From positions 1 through 64,000 of the forward strand of contig CAWCBE010000009.1 of assembly GCA_963793825.1 (NCBI GenBank): DNA of 64,000 nt, read 5' to 3'. Source of the DNA: RYN-230 sp963793825 (GTDB lineage Bacteria > Actinomycetota > Actinomycetes > Streptosporangiales > Streptosporangiaceae). The notes beneath the pieces are model-generated. The model worked only from the letters and a program-made list of their open reading frames with translations, had not been told where the DNA came from and did no database searches. The position numbers and the translations under genes were made by a program. Positions 44,921-53,252 of this stretch are shown here, piece after piece. How positions within the stretch are numbered: position 1 is the first letter of the stretch; each line of letters begins with the position of its first letter.

Positions 44921-45724
44921 ATGCCCGAGACTACGCCCGACGCCCCGCCCGCTGCGGTCCCCGGAAGCGAGGCCGCACCGCCGGAAGCACCGCCGGAAGC
45001 ACCACCGGAAGCACCGCCGGAAGCACCGCCGGAAGTATCGCCGGGCCCGGAGGCCCATCCCGGCGTGGCCGCCTACCGGCAGGCCCGGTTCCGGCTGCCC
45101 CCCGGCGCGACCGAGCTGCTGCTCCTCCGGCACGGCGAGTCCCAGGCCGCCTACCCAGGCAAGCCATTCCCGCTGGTGGACGGGCACGCCGACCCCGAAC
45201 TAGCTGGCGAGGGCCGGGAGCAGGCCGAGCGGCTGGCCGAGCGGCTGGCCGGCAGCCGGATCAAGGCGATCTACGTGACCTCGCTGCGCCGCACCGCGCA
45301 GACGGCCGCGCCGCTGGCCGCCCGCCTCGGGCTGGTCCCGCAGGTCGAGCCCGAGCTGCGCGAGGTCAACCTGGGCGAATGGGAAGCCGGGCTGTTCCGC
45401 AAGATGGTTGCGGACAACCACCCGCTGGCCGAGCAGATGTGGGCCGAGGAACGCTGGGACGTCATCCCGGGCGCCGAGCCGGCCGAGGCGTTCGCGGCCC
45501 GGGTCGGCGGGGCGCTGCGCCGGATCGCGGCCGCCCACCCGGACCAGCGGGTCGCCGTGGTCGTGCACGGCGGGGTCATCGCGCAGGCCCTGGCGCTGGC
45601 GACCGGCTCACGCCCGTTCGCGTTCCTCGGCGCCGACAACGCGTCCATCTCCCGCCTGGTGATCACCCCGCGGCGCTGGGTCCTCCGCGGCTACAACGAC
45701 ACCGCCCACCTCGGGCCCGTCTGA
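44921..45724 (+). CDS. Histidine phosphatase family protein
   Basis: A 267-residue phosphoglycerate-mutase-like phosphatase. The catalytic RHG motif is in ELLLLRHGESQAAYPG near residue 72; the second histidine is in VAVVVHGGVIAQALALATG. The N-terminal 45 residues are a Pro/Glu/Ala linker with PPEA repeats encoded by 12-bp tandem units at about 44980-45042. The substrate is unknown. No Shine-Dalgarno is seen and two in-frame GTG codons (44915, 44918) precede the ATG at 44921, so the exact start is uncertain. Confidence 0.85.
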   Translation: MPETTPDAPPAAVPGSEAAPPEAPPEAPPEAPPEAPPEVSPGPEAHPGVAAYRQARFRLPPGATELLLLRHGESQAAYPGKPFPLVDGHADPELAGEGREQAERLAERLAGSRIKAIYVTSLRRTAQTAAPLAARLGLVPQVEPELREVNLGEWEAGLFRKMVADNHPLAEQMWAEERWDVIPGAEPAEAFAARVGGALRRIAAAHPDQRVAVVVHGGVIAQALALATGSRPFAFLGADNASISRLVITPRRWVLRGYNDTAHLGPV

Positions 45725-45805
45725 CGCTTCCGAGCCCAGCCCAGCCAGCCGCGCCCAGCCCAGCCAGTCCAGCCCAGCCGCGCCCAGCCCAGCCCAGCCG
45801 TACTT

Positions 45806-45867
45806 TGCACTCAACTTTCCCGGCATAACGTGACAAATCGCTCCCGGAAATGTGAATTTGGAGTGCA
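45806..45867. terminator. Inverted repeat between convergent phosphatase and FAH genes
   Basis: TGCACTCAA at 45806-45814 pairs with TTGGAGTGCA at 45858-45867 (one bulge), and inner segments TTTCCCGG and CCGGAAA also pair. It lies in a relatively AT-rich gap between convergent stops, preceded by a C-A-G-rich tandem run at 45730-45800. Confidence 0.5.
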
Positions 45868-45932
45868 GAGTCGCCGCAGGCCATGATCGATGTGACAGGT
45901 GGTTCTGGTGGTGCGGGCCGGAAAGATGGCGG

Positions 45933-46820
45933 TCACGTCCCGTGGGCGACCGCGCCGGCCAGCGCGGCCTTGCCGCGGACGACGGGGTTGACCAGGTCGC
46001 CGACCTCGGAGATGGAGATCGCGACCTCGTCCCCCGCCTGCAGCGTGAACGGGAGGCCGGGGACGAGGCTGGTGCCGGTGGACAGCAGTACCCCGGCCGG
46101 GAACTCATCCTCGCGGAACAGGAACCCGGCCAGGTCCGCGATCCGCCGCCGCAACCCGGACGTCTCCGCCTGGCCGGACCAGGCCACCGCGCCGCGGCGG
46201 GTGATGGTCAGCGCGATCGTCAGCGCATACGGGTCCGGGACCTCCCAGGCGGGCCGGATGCCCGGACCGGCCGCGCAGCCGCCCAGGTAGATCTTGGCCT
46301 GCGGCAGGTAGAGCGGGTTCTCCCCCTCGATCGACCGGGAGCTCATGTCGTTGCAGACGGTGTACCCGATGACCTCGGCGGCCGCGTTGAGCACGGCGCC
46401 GAGTTCCGGCTCGGGCACGTTCACCTCGGAGTCGGCGCGCACGTTCACCGGCGCGCCCGGGCCGGCCACCCGCCAGGCGGCCGACTTGAAGAACAGTTCC
46501 GGCCGGGGCGCGGTGTACACCCGGTCGTAGATGTCGGCCGAGTCCAGGCTCTCCTGCACCCGGGCGTGCCTGGAGCGCTCGTAGGTGACCCCGGCCGCCC
46601 ACACCTCGGTCAGCCCGTCCACCGGCGCCAGCAGGCTGGCCGGGTCGAACTCGGCACTGATCTCCCGCGGGGCCTCCGCGCACAGTCCCTGGATCTCCGC
46701 CGCGGGCCGGGCCAGCAGCTCGGCCATGGTGGCGATCCCGGGGACCGGGCGGACCCGGCGGCCGTCCAGCAGGCCGGCCCGGGCCGCGCCGCCAGGCCCG
46801 CGGTACCTGATCAGGTGCAT
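45933..46820 (-). CDS. Fumarylacetoacetate hydrolase (FAH) family protein
   Basis: A 295-residue member of the FAH superfamily, metal-dependent enzymes that hydrolyse or decarboxylate acylpyruvate- and keto-acid-type compounds. The family core is visible: EVWAAGVTYERSRHAR, RPELFFKSAAWRVAGPG, VNVPEPELGAVLNAAAEVIG with metal-binding acidic residues, GYTVCNDMSSRSIEGENPLY, then LSTGTSLVPGLPFTLQAGDE. The ATG at 46820 gives the expected start (MHLIRYRG). It is divergent from the GntR operon and shares its operator region, so it probably belongs to the same catabolic pathway. Confidence 0.88.
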   Translation of the reverse strand: MHLIRYRGPGGAARAGLLDGRRVRPVPGIATMAELLARPAAEIQGLCAEAPREISAEFDPASLLAPVDGLTEVWAAGVTYERSRHARVQESLDSADIYDRVYTAPRPELFFKSAAWRVAGPGAPVNVRADSEVNVPEPELGAVLNAAAEVIGYTVCNDMSSRSIEGENPLYLPQAKIYLGGCAAGPGIRPAWEVPDPYALTIALTITRRGAVAWSGQAETSGLRRRIADLAGFLFREDEFPAGVLLSTGTSLVPGLPFTLQAGDEVAISISEVGDLVNPVVRGKAALAGAVAHGT

Positions 46821-46878
46821 GCCGGAACGGTACGGCGGGCACCCCGGAAAGGTCAACACTTGATCCGACTTATTCATA

Positions 46879-46925
46879 ACTTCATCAGATGAAGTCTTGA
46901 CGCCCGGCGGGACCGGCCGTACCGT
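46879..46925 (+). promoter_or_regulatory. GntR operator and leaderless promoter
   Basis: A perfect dyad ACTTCATCAGATGAAGT (8-1-8) at 46879-46895 is followed by TTGACG (46897-46902), a 17-bp spacer and TACCGT (46920-46925), 6 nt before the GntR ATG. This suggests a leaderless, autoregulated promoter also able to affect the divergent FAH gene. Confidence 0.65.
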
Positions 46926-46931
46926 CGGGGC

Positions 46932-47774
46932 ATGACCGCCGCTTACCCGGGCCAGGCCCGGCACGCCCAGGTGGTACACGCGCTGGGCGCGGCGATCGTC
47001 CGCGGCGAGCTCGGCCCGGGCCGTCTGGTGCCCACCGAGGACGAGCTGGTCAGCCGGTTCGCGGTGGGCCGCTCCGCGCTCCGCGAGGGGGTCAAGGTGC
47101 TGGCGGGCAAGGGGCTGCTGGAGAGCCGGACCAGCGCGGGCACCCGCGTCCGGCCGCGCGAGTCGTGGAACCTGCTCGACCCGGACGTGCTGCGCTGGCG
47201 CTACTCGCCGCAGGCCAGCCAGGCCGACATCGCCACCCTGGCCGACCTGCGGGTCGCGCTGGAACCGGGCGCGGCCCGGCTGGCCGCCGAGCACGCCAGC
47301 GCCGCGCAGCGCGCCGCGGTCGCCGCGGCCATGGCCCGGCTGTGGGCGACGGTCACCGACAGCGAGCAGTTCGTGCGGGCCGACCTGGCCTTCCACCGGG
47401 CCGTCTTCGAGGCCTGCGGCAACGACCTGTTGCTGTACATCCACGATGTGGTCAGCGTCGCGCTCGGCGCGATCCGGCCGCTGCACACCCACTCGGTGGC
47501 ACAAAACCGGGAGACGCTGCCCGCCCACCAGCGGGTGGCCGAGGCCATCGGCCGCGGCCACCACCGGAAGGCGGAGGCGGCGATGCGCGAGGTCGTCGAG
47601 CACGCCCGCGCCGACGCGCTCCGCCCGCACGGCACAGACCCGCCCGGCCCGGACGGCACGGACCCGCACAGCACAGACCCGCCCGGCCCGCACAGCACAG
47701 ACCCGCCCGGCCCGCACAGCACGGACCCGCCCGGCCCGCACACCGACCGCACCGGAGGGACGGCGGCATCATGA
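46932..47774 (+). CDS. GntR family (FadR/FCD-type) transcriptional regulator
   Basis: A 280-residue regulator with an N-terminal winged helix (LGPGRLVPTEDELVSRFAVGRSALREGVKVLAGKGLLESR) and an all-helical FCD effector domain (RADLAFHRAVFEACGNDLL, then HQRVAEAIGRGHHRKAEAAM). The metal-site pattern D-x3-H is in ADLAFHRA. It probably senses an acid substrate of the downstream genes. The last 45 residues are a DPPGPHST-type repeat tail encoded by 24-bp tandem units (47632-47745). Its stop overlaps the enoyl-CoA hydratase ATG. Confidence 0.88.
   Translation: MTAAYPGQARHAQVVHALGAAIVRGELGPGRLVPTEDELVSRFAVGRSALREGVKVLAGKGLLESRTSAGTRVRPRESWNLLDPDVLRWRYSPQASQADIATLADLRVALEPGAARLAAEHASAAQRAAVAAAMARLWATVTDSEQFVRADLAFHRAVFEACGNDLLLYIHDVVSVALGAIRPLHTHSVAQNRETLPAHQRVAEAIGRGHHRKAEAAMREVVEHARADALRPHGTDPPGPDGTDPHSTDPPGPHSTDPPGPHSTDPPGPHTDRTGGTAAS
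47632..47745 (+). repeat. 24-bp tandem repeat in GntR C-terminus
   Basis: Units of CACAGCACAGACCCGCCCGG plus CCCG, about four copies with small changes, encoding the DPPGPHST tail of the regulator. Confidence 0.85.
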
Positions 47775-48547
47775 CCGAAACACCCGGCGAGGTGCGCCTG
47801 GACGTCCGCGATCAGGTGGCCGTCCTCACCCTCGACCGCCCCGCGAAGCTGAACGCCGTGACCCCCGCCATGACCGACGCCCTCGCCGGGTACGTTGCCG
47901 GGCTGACCGAGAACCCGGAGGTCCGCGCGGTCGTGCTGACCGGCACCGGCCGGGCGTTCTGCGCGGGCAGCGACATCGCGGGGCTGGCCTCCTACGACAG
48001 CGCGTGGCAGTTCGGCCAGCGGCCGGACTACTGCGACGCAATCCGGGCGCTGGCCAAGCCGGTGATCGCGGCGGTCAACGGGTATGCGCTGGGCGGCGGC
48101 CTGGAACTCGCCCTGGGCTGTGACATCCGGCTGGCCGCCGAGGGCGCCACGTTCGCCGCCCCGGAGATCAAGCTGGGCTGGATCGGCGGCGGCGGGATGT
48201 CCGCGCTGCTGGCGCACAGCATCGGGCCCAGCAACGCGGCCCTGATGCTGCTGACCGGCGACCCGGTGGACGCGGCCACCGCGCTGCGCTGGGGGATGGT
48301 GACCGAGGTGCTGCCCGGCCCGGACCTGCTGGACCGGGCGGTCGAACTGGCGGCCACGATCGCCAGCCGGGCGCCGCTGGCGGCGCAGACGGCCAAGCGC
48401 ACCCTGAGGGCCGCCTACGAGATGGCGCTGGGCCGGGCCATCGACTACGAGCGGCAGCTGCAGACGATCTGCTTCGGCACGGACGACGCGGCGGAGGGAC
48501 GGGCCGCGTTCACGCAGCGCCGGCCGCCGGCCTTCCGCGGCCGGTAA
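47771..48547 (+). CDS. Enoyl-CoA hydratase/isomerase family protein
   Basis: A 258-residue crotonase-fold enzyme acting on a CoA thioester. The oxyanion-hole segments are AFCAGSDIAGLASYD and AAVNGYALGGGLELALGCDI, and EIKLGWIGGGGMSALL carries the usual region of the second catalytic residue. The position of the typical catalytic Glu is less clear, so hydratase, isomerase or another crotonase reaction are possible. The ATG at 47771 overlaps the GntR stop (ATGA). Second gene of a five-gene operon. Confidence 0.88.
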   Translation: MTETPGEVRLDVRDQVAVLTLDRPAKLNAVTPAMTDALAGYVAGLTENPEVRAVVLTGTGRAFCAGSDIAGLASYDSAWQFGQRPDYCDAIRALAKPVIAAVNGYALGGGLELALGCDIRLAAEGATFAAPEIKLGWIGGGGMSALLAHSIGPSNAALMLLTGDPVDAATALRWGMVTEVLPGPDLLDRAVELAATIASRAPLAAQTAKRTLRAAYEMALGRAIDYERQLQTICFGTDDAAEGRAAFTQRRPPAFRGR

Positions 48548-48556
48548 GGGGGACGG

Positions 48557-49756
48557 ATGGGGATCCTGTCCGGGTACCGGGTCATCGACCTGACCATCGC
48601 TATGGCCGGCCCGCTGGCCGCGATGCGGCTCGGTGACCTCGGCGCCGACGTGATCAAGGTGGAGCCGCCCGGCGGTGAGTGGCAGCGGCATACCGCCGCG
48701 GGCGGGGCGGCCGGGAAGCAGGTGAACGCCTCGTTCCTGTCGCTGAACCGGAACAAGCGCAGCCTGGCCGTGGACCTCAAATCGGCCGAGGGCCGGGAGA
48801 TCGTGCTGGACCTGGCCCGGCGCAGCGATGTGTTCCTGCAGAGCTACCGGCCCGGGGTGGCCGAGCGGCTCGGCATGGACTACGAGTCCGTCCGGGCGGC
48901 CCGCCCGGACGTCGTGTACGTGTCGATCTCCGGGTACGGCGAGAACGGCCCGTACGTGAACCGCCCCGGCCAGGACATGCTGCTCCAGGCGATGAGCGGG
49001 GCCATGCTCAACGTGGGCCGGGCCGGCGACCCGCCCGCCCCGGCGGGCACCTACGCGGTGGACGCGATCACCGGGTACGGCGCGTTCGAGGGGGCGCTGG
49101 CCGGGCTGCTGCACCGGGAGCGGACCGGCGAGGGCCAGCTGGTCACGGTCAACATGCTCGACTCGGCCATCGCGGTGCAGGCCCAGGAGCTGTCCATCTT
49201 CACCGTCGGCGGCGTGCCGCAGCACCGCGGCCGCGAGCCGCACGGGCACACCTACATCCGGGCGCCGTACGGCACGTTCGCGACCGCGGACGGGTACCTG
49301 GCGCTGGCCTTCCCGCACCTGGCCGACCTCGGTGAGCTGCTCGACATTCCCGAGTTCGCGGCGATGCAGGACGAGGTGGACGGGCACGCCCGGCGGGACG
49401 AGATCACCGCGCTGGTGACGGCCCGGCTGACCGGGCGGACCACCGCGGAGTGGCTGGAGCTGTTCGCCTCACGGGGCATCTGGGCCGGCCCGGTGTACAG
49501 CTACGCGGACGTGCTGGCCGACCCGCAGGTACAGCACAACGGCTCGCTGGTCAGCTACGACCATCCCACCGAGGGGCGGGTCACCACGCCCGGGTTCCCG
49601 TACCAGTTCAGCGCGACCCCGCCCGAGGTGCGCCGTGGCGCCCCGCTGGCCGGGGAGCAGACCCGGGAGATCCTGGCCGAGCTGGGGTACGACGAGGCGG
49701 CCGTGGACGGGCTGGCCGGGCGCGGCGTGGTCACCGCACCCCGGCCGGCCGCCTGA
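48557..49756 (+). CDS. CaiB/BaiF family (class III) CoA transferase
   Basis: A 399-residue class III CoA transferase that would move CoA between an acyl-CoA and a carboxylic acid, activating the substrate for the upstream crotonase. Family motifs: RVIDLTIAMAGPLAAMRLGDLGADVIKVE at the N-terminus, NRNKRSLAVDLKS, a catalytic Asp in PGQDMLLQAMSGAM, and ADVLADPQVQHNGSLV near the C-terminus. A GGGGGA site precedes ATG 48557. It lies 9 nt after the crotonase stop. Confidence 0.9.
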   Translation: MGILSGYRVIDLTIAMAGPLAAMRLGDLGADVIKVEPPGGEWQRHTAAGGAAGKQVNASFLSLNRNKRSLAVDLKSAEGREIVLDLARRSDVFLQSYRPGVAERLGMDYESVRAARPDVVYVSISGYGENGPYVNRPGQDMLLQAMSGAMLNVGRAGDPPAPAGTYAVDAITGYGAFEGALAGLLHRERTGEGQLVTVNMLDSAIAVQAQELSIFTVGGVPQHRGREPHGHTYIRAPYGTFATADGYLALAFPHLADLGELLDIPEFAAMQDEVDGHARRDEITALVTARLTGRTTAEWLELFASRGIWAGPVYSYADVLADPQVQHNGSLVSYDHPTEGRVTTPGFPYQFSATPPEVRRGAPLAGEQTREILAELGYDEAAVDGLAGRGVVTAPRPAA

Positions 49757-49766
49757 GGGCACGGCA

Positions 49767-51014
49767 GTGGCTGCGGTGCTGCGCGGGCTGACCTGGGATC
49801 ATCCGCGCGGTTACCTGGTGCTGGACGCGCTGGCCGGCGCGCTCGGACCGGCGATCACGGTGCACTGGGAACGGCAGCCGCTGGAGGACTTCGAGTCCCG
49901 GCCGCTGCGCACCCTGGCCGGCCACTACGACCTGCTGGTGGTAGACCATCCCGGGCTAGGCGAGGCGGTCCGGGACGGCGCGCTGCGGCCGATGCACGAG
50001 CTCTTCAGCCGGCCCGAGCTGGCCGGCTGGCGGGCCGGGTCGGCGGGTGCCTCGTTCGACAGCTACCGGATCGGGCGACGGCAGTGGGCGCTCCCCCTGG
50101 ACGCCGCCGCCCAGGTGTCGGCTGCCCGGCCGGACCTGATGCCGGACCAGCCGGCCAGCTGGGCGGACGCGGTCCAGGCCGCGGCGGAGGTGCCCACGGT
50201 CCTGTGTCTGGGCGGGCCGCACGCGCTGCTCATGTTCAGCGCGATCTGCGTGGCCGCCGGGTCGGCGCCGGCCACGGCCGGCCGCGAGTTCGTCACCGTG
50301 GCGGCGGGCACCGCGGCGCTGCGGGTCATGGCCGCCCTGCTGGCCCGGGCCGACCCGGAGCTGTCCCAGCGCAACCCGATCGGCGTCCTGGAGGCGATGG
50401 CCGCGCCGGACGGGCCAGCCTACTGCCCACTGGTCTACGGCTACGTAACGTATGCACGCAGGGGCAGCCCGGGGGGCGGCCCCGCGGAACCCCCCGCGGC
50501 TCGTCGGCCCGCCTCGCCAGCGAGCGCCAGCCCGGGAAGGCACCGGCTGACCTTCTTTGACGCGCCGGCCGGGCGGAGCGGGATCGGCAGCGTGCTGGGC
50601 GGGACCGGGCTGGCGGTCACCCGGTCCTGCGCCCAGCCCGCCGCGGCCGCGGCGCTGATCCGGACCCTGCTGTCCGAGCCGGTGCAGACCGGGCTGTTCG
50701 CCGCGTATGGCGGCCAGAGCGCAGCCCGGCAGGCGTGGCAGGACACCGCCGCGGACCAGGCCAGCGGCGGTTTCTACCGGGCGACCTGGGCGACCGTGCA
50801 GCGGGCCTGGGTGCGGCCGCGGTTCGCCGGGTACCCGGCCTTCCAGTCGGCCGCCTCGGCCGTGCTGCGCGACGGCCTGCTGGGCGGCCAACCGCACGGC
50901 ACGCTGGTCGGCCAGGTCAACGAGTTGTTCGTGGACGCCTGGCAGGCCACCCAGCCGCCTGCCCCGCCGCCTGGTTCCGGGCTGGGCCTCGCGCAACAAA
51001 GGAGAACCCGATGA
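49767..51014 (+). CDS. Solute-binding-protein-fold protein without signal peptide
   Basis: A 415-residue protein similar in layout to family 1 extracellular solute-binding proteins (LVVDHPGLGEAVRDGALRPM, YRIGRRQWALPLDAAAQVSA, then SVLGGTGLAVTRSCAQPAAA). It starts directly with AAVLRGLTWDHPRGYLVLDA and has no signal peptide or lipobox, so it is probably cytosolic, perhaps a sensor or carrier for the CoA-transferase substrate. A Pro/Arg-rich insert at about residues 232-260 matches the G-rich dispersed element (50460-50545). The GTG at 49767 is 10 nt after the CoA-transferase stop; the stop overlaps the next ATG. No ABC transporter genes are adjacent. Confidence 0.7.
   Translation: MAAVLRGLTWDHPRGYLVLDALAGALGPAITVHWERQPLEDFESRPLRTLAGHYDLLVVDHPGLGEAVRDGALRPMHELFSRPELAGWRAGSAGASFDSYRIGRRQWALPLDAAAQVSAARPDLMPDQPASWADAVQAAAEVPTVLCLGGPHALLMFSAICVAAGSAPATAGREFVTVAAGTAALRVMAALLARADPELSQRNPIGVLEAMAAPDGPAYCPLVYGYVTYARRGSPGGGPAEPPAARRPASPASASPGRHRLTFFDAPAGRSGIGSVLGGTGLAVTRSCAQPAAAAALIRTLLSEPVQTGLFAAYGGQSAARQAWQDTAADQASGGFYRATWATVQRAWVRPRFAGYPAFQSAASAVLRDGLLGGQPHGTLVGQVNELFVDAWQATQPPAPPPGSGLGLAQQRRTR
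50460..50545. repeat. G-rich dispersed element, copy 3 (reverse orientation)
   Basis: The reverse complement contains GCGGGGGGTTCCGCGGGG followed by CCGCCCCCCGGGCT, matching the elements at 39344 and 40124. It inserts about 28 residues in frame in the solute-binding-fold protein. Confidence 0.65.
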
Positions 51015-52099
51015 GCACACGTGCGGAGCAGCCCGCCGGCCCGCTGGCGGCCGGGCGGCTCACCCGCCTGGAGATCGAGCGGAAGGCGGGGGACGTGGCC
51101 GCGGCGGGCGGCGTGCGCGCCGTGGTGCTGGAGGACGGCAGCGAGCGCGGCATCCGGGCGCTGGAGTTCCGCACCGGCGGCGGGCTGCGGTTCGACGTGC
51201 TGGCCGACCGGGCCATGGACATCGGCCTGGCCGAGTTCGACGACCTGAGCGTGGGCTGGCGGTCGGCTACCGGGTTCCGCCATCCCGGGCTGCACGAGCA
51301 CGGCGACGAGGACGGCCTGTCCTGGCTGCGCAGCATGTCCGGGCTGGTGGTCACGGCCGGGCTGGACCACACGCTGTTCGGCGGGGAGGTGGGCGCGGAG
51401 CAGTACCACTACCCGCCGCGGCAGATGGTCCGGCACGGGCTGCACGGCCGGGTGGCGAACATCCCGGCCCGGCTGACCTCCTACGGCGAGCGGTGGGACG
51501 GGGATCACTGCGTGCTGTGGGCCGAAGGCGAGATCCGGCAGGCTGCCATCTTCGCCGAGCACCTGGTGCTGCGCCGCCGCATCGAGGCCGACCTGGGCGG
51601 CACCGAGATCCGGCTGACCGACACCGTGCGCAACGCCGGCTTCGACCCCACCCCGCACATGTTCCTGTACCACGTCAACGTGGGCTGGCCGCTGCTGGAC
51701 GAGGGCGCCACGTTCGACGCGCCCATCGAGGCCACGCCCTGGCGCAGCGACAGTGCGGCCGAGCAGGGCGTTTCGCATCTGGTTTTTCCGGGGCCGCAGC
51801 GCGGCTTCGTAGAGCAGGTGTACGAGCATGCCCTCACCCCGGAACCGGACGGCCGGCAGCGGGTCCGGGTCCGCAACGCGCGGCTCGGCCGGGCCTTCGA
51901 AGTGGACTATGACCCGGCCGCGTTCCCCGCCTTCTTCGAGTGGCTGAACCTCCGGGACGGGAACTACGCGATCGGGCTGGAGCCGTCCACCCATCACGTG
52001 GCCGGGGACGCCGCGGCACGCGCGGACGGGTCGATGACCTGGCTGCGCCACGGGGAGGAACGGCACTACCGGACGGTGTTCCGGTTCCTGCGCGGCTAG
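51011..52099 (+). CDS. DUF4432 (aldose-epimerase-like) family protein
   Basis: A 362-residue beta-sandwich protein of the DUF4432 family, related to aldose 1-epimerases, so probably acting on a sugar or sugar acid. Typical segments are LEFRTGGGLRFDVLADRAMDIG, SVGWRSATGFRHPGLH, MSGLVVTAGLDHTLFGGEVG, HPHMFLYHVNVGWPLLD-like TPHMFLYHVNVGWPLLDEG and NYAIGLEPSTHHVAG. ATG 51011 is preceded by AAAGGAG and overlaps the upstream stop. Last gene of the GntR operon. Its presence beside FAH and CoA-transferase genes suggests a sugar-acid or related catabolic pathway. Confidence 0.88.
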   Translation: MSTRAEQPAGPLAAGRLTRLEIERKAGDVAAAGGVRAVVLEDGSERGIRALEFRTGGGLRFDVLADRAMDIGLAEFDDLSVGWRSATGFRHPGLHEHGDEDGLSWLRSMSGLVVTAGLDHTLFGGEVGAEQYHYPPRQMVRHGLHGRVANIPARLTSYGERWDGDHCVLWAEGEIRQAAIFAEHLVLRRRIEADLGGTEIRLTDTVRNAGFDPTPHMFLYHVNVGWPLLDEGATFDAPIEATPWRSDSAAEQGVSHLVFPGPQRGFVEQVYEHALTPEPDGRQRVRVRNARLGRAFEVDYDPAAFPAFFEWLNLRDGNYAIGLEPSTHHVAGDAAARADGSMTWLRHGEERHYRTVFRFLRG

Positions 52100-52258
52100 C
52101 ACCCGGGCCGGACCGGTCGGCCGGAATGCGTTTACCGGACAGGCCGGCAGAGCAGGCTTGGAAAGCAGGATTGAGAGCGGGCCGGCGCGGCGCAGCAGGA
52201 ATACCATGCTGGTGCGGACGGGTGCTTACCAAACGACGGCCCGGCTGGTGGGGGCGCA

Positions 52259-53059
52259 ATGTCCAGCTGGTTCAATACGACGATCGTGCAGTCGGGGCGG
52301 CTTCCGCTGTTCTGCTTCTTCTGTGCGTTCGTGGTCGGATTCGGTTTCATCCGGCTTTCTACCCGGCTGATCCGGGCCCAGGTGCGCTGGTGGCCGGGGA
52401 ACGTCACCCCGGGCAACCTGCACGTGCACCACATGGTGTTCGGTGTGGTGTTCATGCTGGTCGGCGGGGTCACCGGGATCGCCGCCCCGAACGGCTCGCT
52501 GAACTGGCGGGCCGGCGCGGCCGCGCTGTTCGGCCTGGGGGCGGCCCTGGTCCTGGATGAGTTCGCGCTGATCCTGCACCTGCGCGACGTCTACTGGACC
52601 AGCGCCGGCCGGCTGTCGGTGGAAGCGGTGTTCGTGGCGGCCGGGATCACCGTGCTGCTGCTGCTCGGCATCTACCCCTCCGTGGCGCCCAGCCCGACGG
52701 ACCGCACGGTCAGCACCACGGAAGCGGTGATCACGCTATCGTTCAGCGTCGCCATCACTTTCGCGCTGGCCGCGATCACCCTGCTCAAGGGCAAGATCTG
52801 GACCGGGCTGTTCGGCATCTTCTTCCTCCCGCTGCTCATCGTGGGCGCCATCCGGCTGGCCCGGCCGGGCTCGCCGTGGGCCCGCTGGCGTTACCAGCGC
52901 CGCCCGCGCAAGCGCGCCCGGGCCGCCCGCCGGGAGCGCCGCGTCCGCCAGCCCGTCGTCAACGTTCGGGTCCGCGTCGAGGACTTCCTGGCCGGCTGGC
53001 ACGAGCACCGCCCGGAACCGAAGGCCGCACCAGCCCGCCCCAAATCCGACGCGAAATAA
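52259..53059 (+). CDS. Conserved actinobacterial integral membrane protein
   Basis: A 266-residue protein with six to seven hydrophobic helices in the first 200 residues and a very basic C-terminal tail (RRPRKRARAARRERR). Conserved-looking motifs are TPGNLHVHHMVFGVV and LDEFALILHLRDVYW, with His and Asp inside or near the membrane, and a phosphate- or lipid-like function cannot be assigned. Function unknown. The ATG at 52259 follows GGTGGGGG. A GTTTACCGGA element at 52131 upstream matches the motif array at 12894-12997. Confidence 0.75.
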   Translation: MSSWFNTTIVQSGRLPLFCFFCAFVVGFGFIRLSTRLIRAQVRWWPGNVTPGNLHVHHMVFGVVFMLVGGVTGIAAPNGSLNWRAGAAALFGLGAALVLDEFALILHLRDVYWTSAGRLSVEAVFVAAGITVLLLLGIYPSVAPSPTDRTVSTTEAVITLSFSVAITFALAAITLLKGKIWTGLFGIFFLPLLIVGAIRLARPGSPWARWRYQRRPRKRARAARRERRVRQPVVNVRVRVEDFLAGWHEHRPEPKAAPARPKSDAK

Positions 53060-53158
53060 ACGGCTCAACGGCCCTTCTGTCCACGCGCGCCCAGTAGCGT
53101 TCCTCATTCTCGTTCGTGATGAAAGAACGCATCCCGGGCGGGCCAGGCGGGAGGCGAT

Positions 53159-53172
53159 CGTGATTTTTCACG
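53159..53172. terminator. Short hairpin between convergent genes
   Basis: CGTGA-TTTT-TCACG forms a 5-bp stem in the 193-bp gap between the membrane-protein gene and the convergent thioesterase gene. Weak alone; the gap holds no gene. Confidence 0.35.
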
Positions 53173-53252
53173 AATGGCCGGGCAATGGCCCCGGGCGCCC
53201 CATCCTGGCCGGGGCGTGCCCGGTGGGCGCACTGCCGTCCGGCTGGCGCCAG

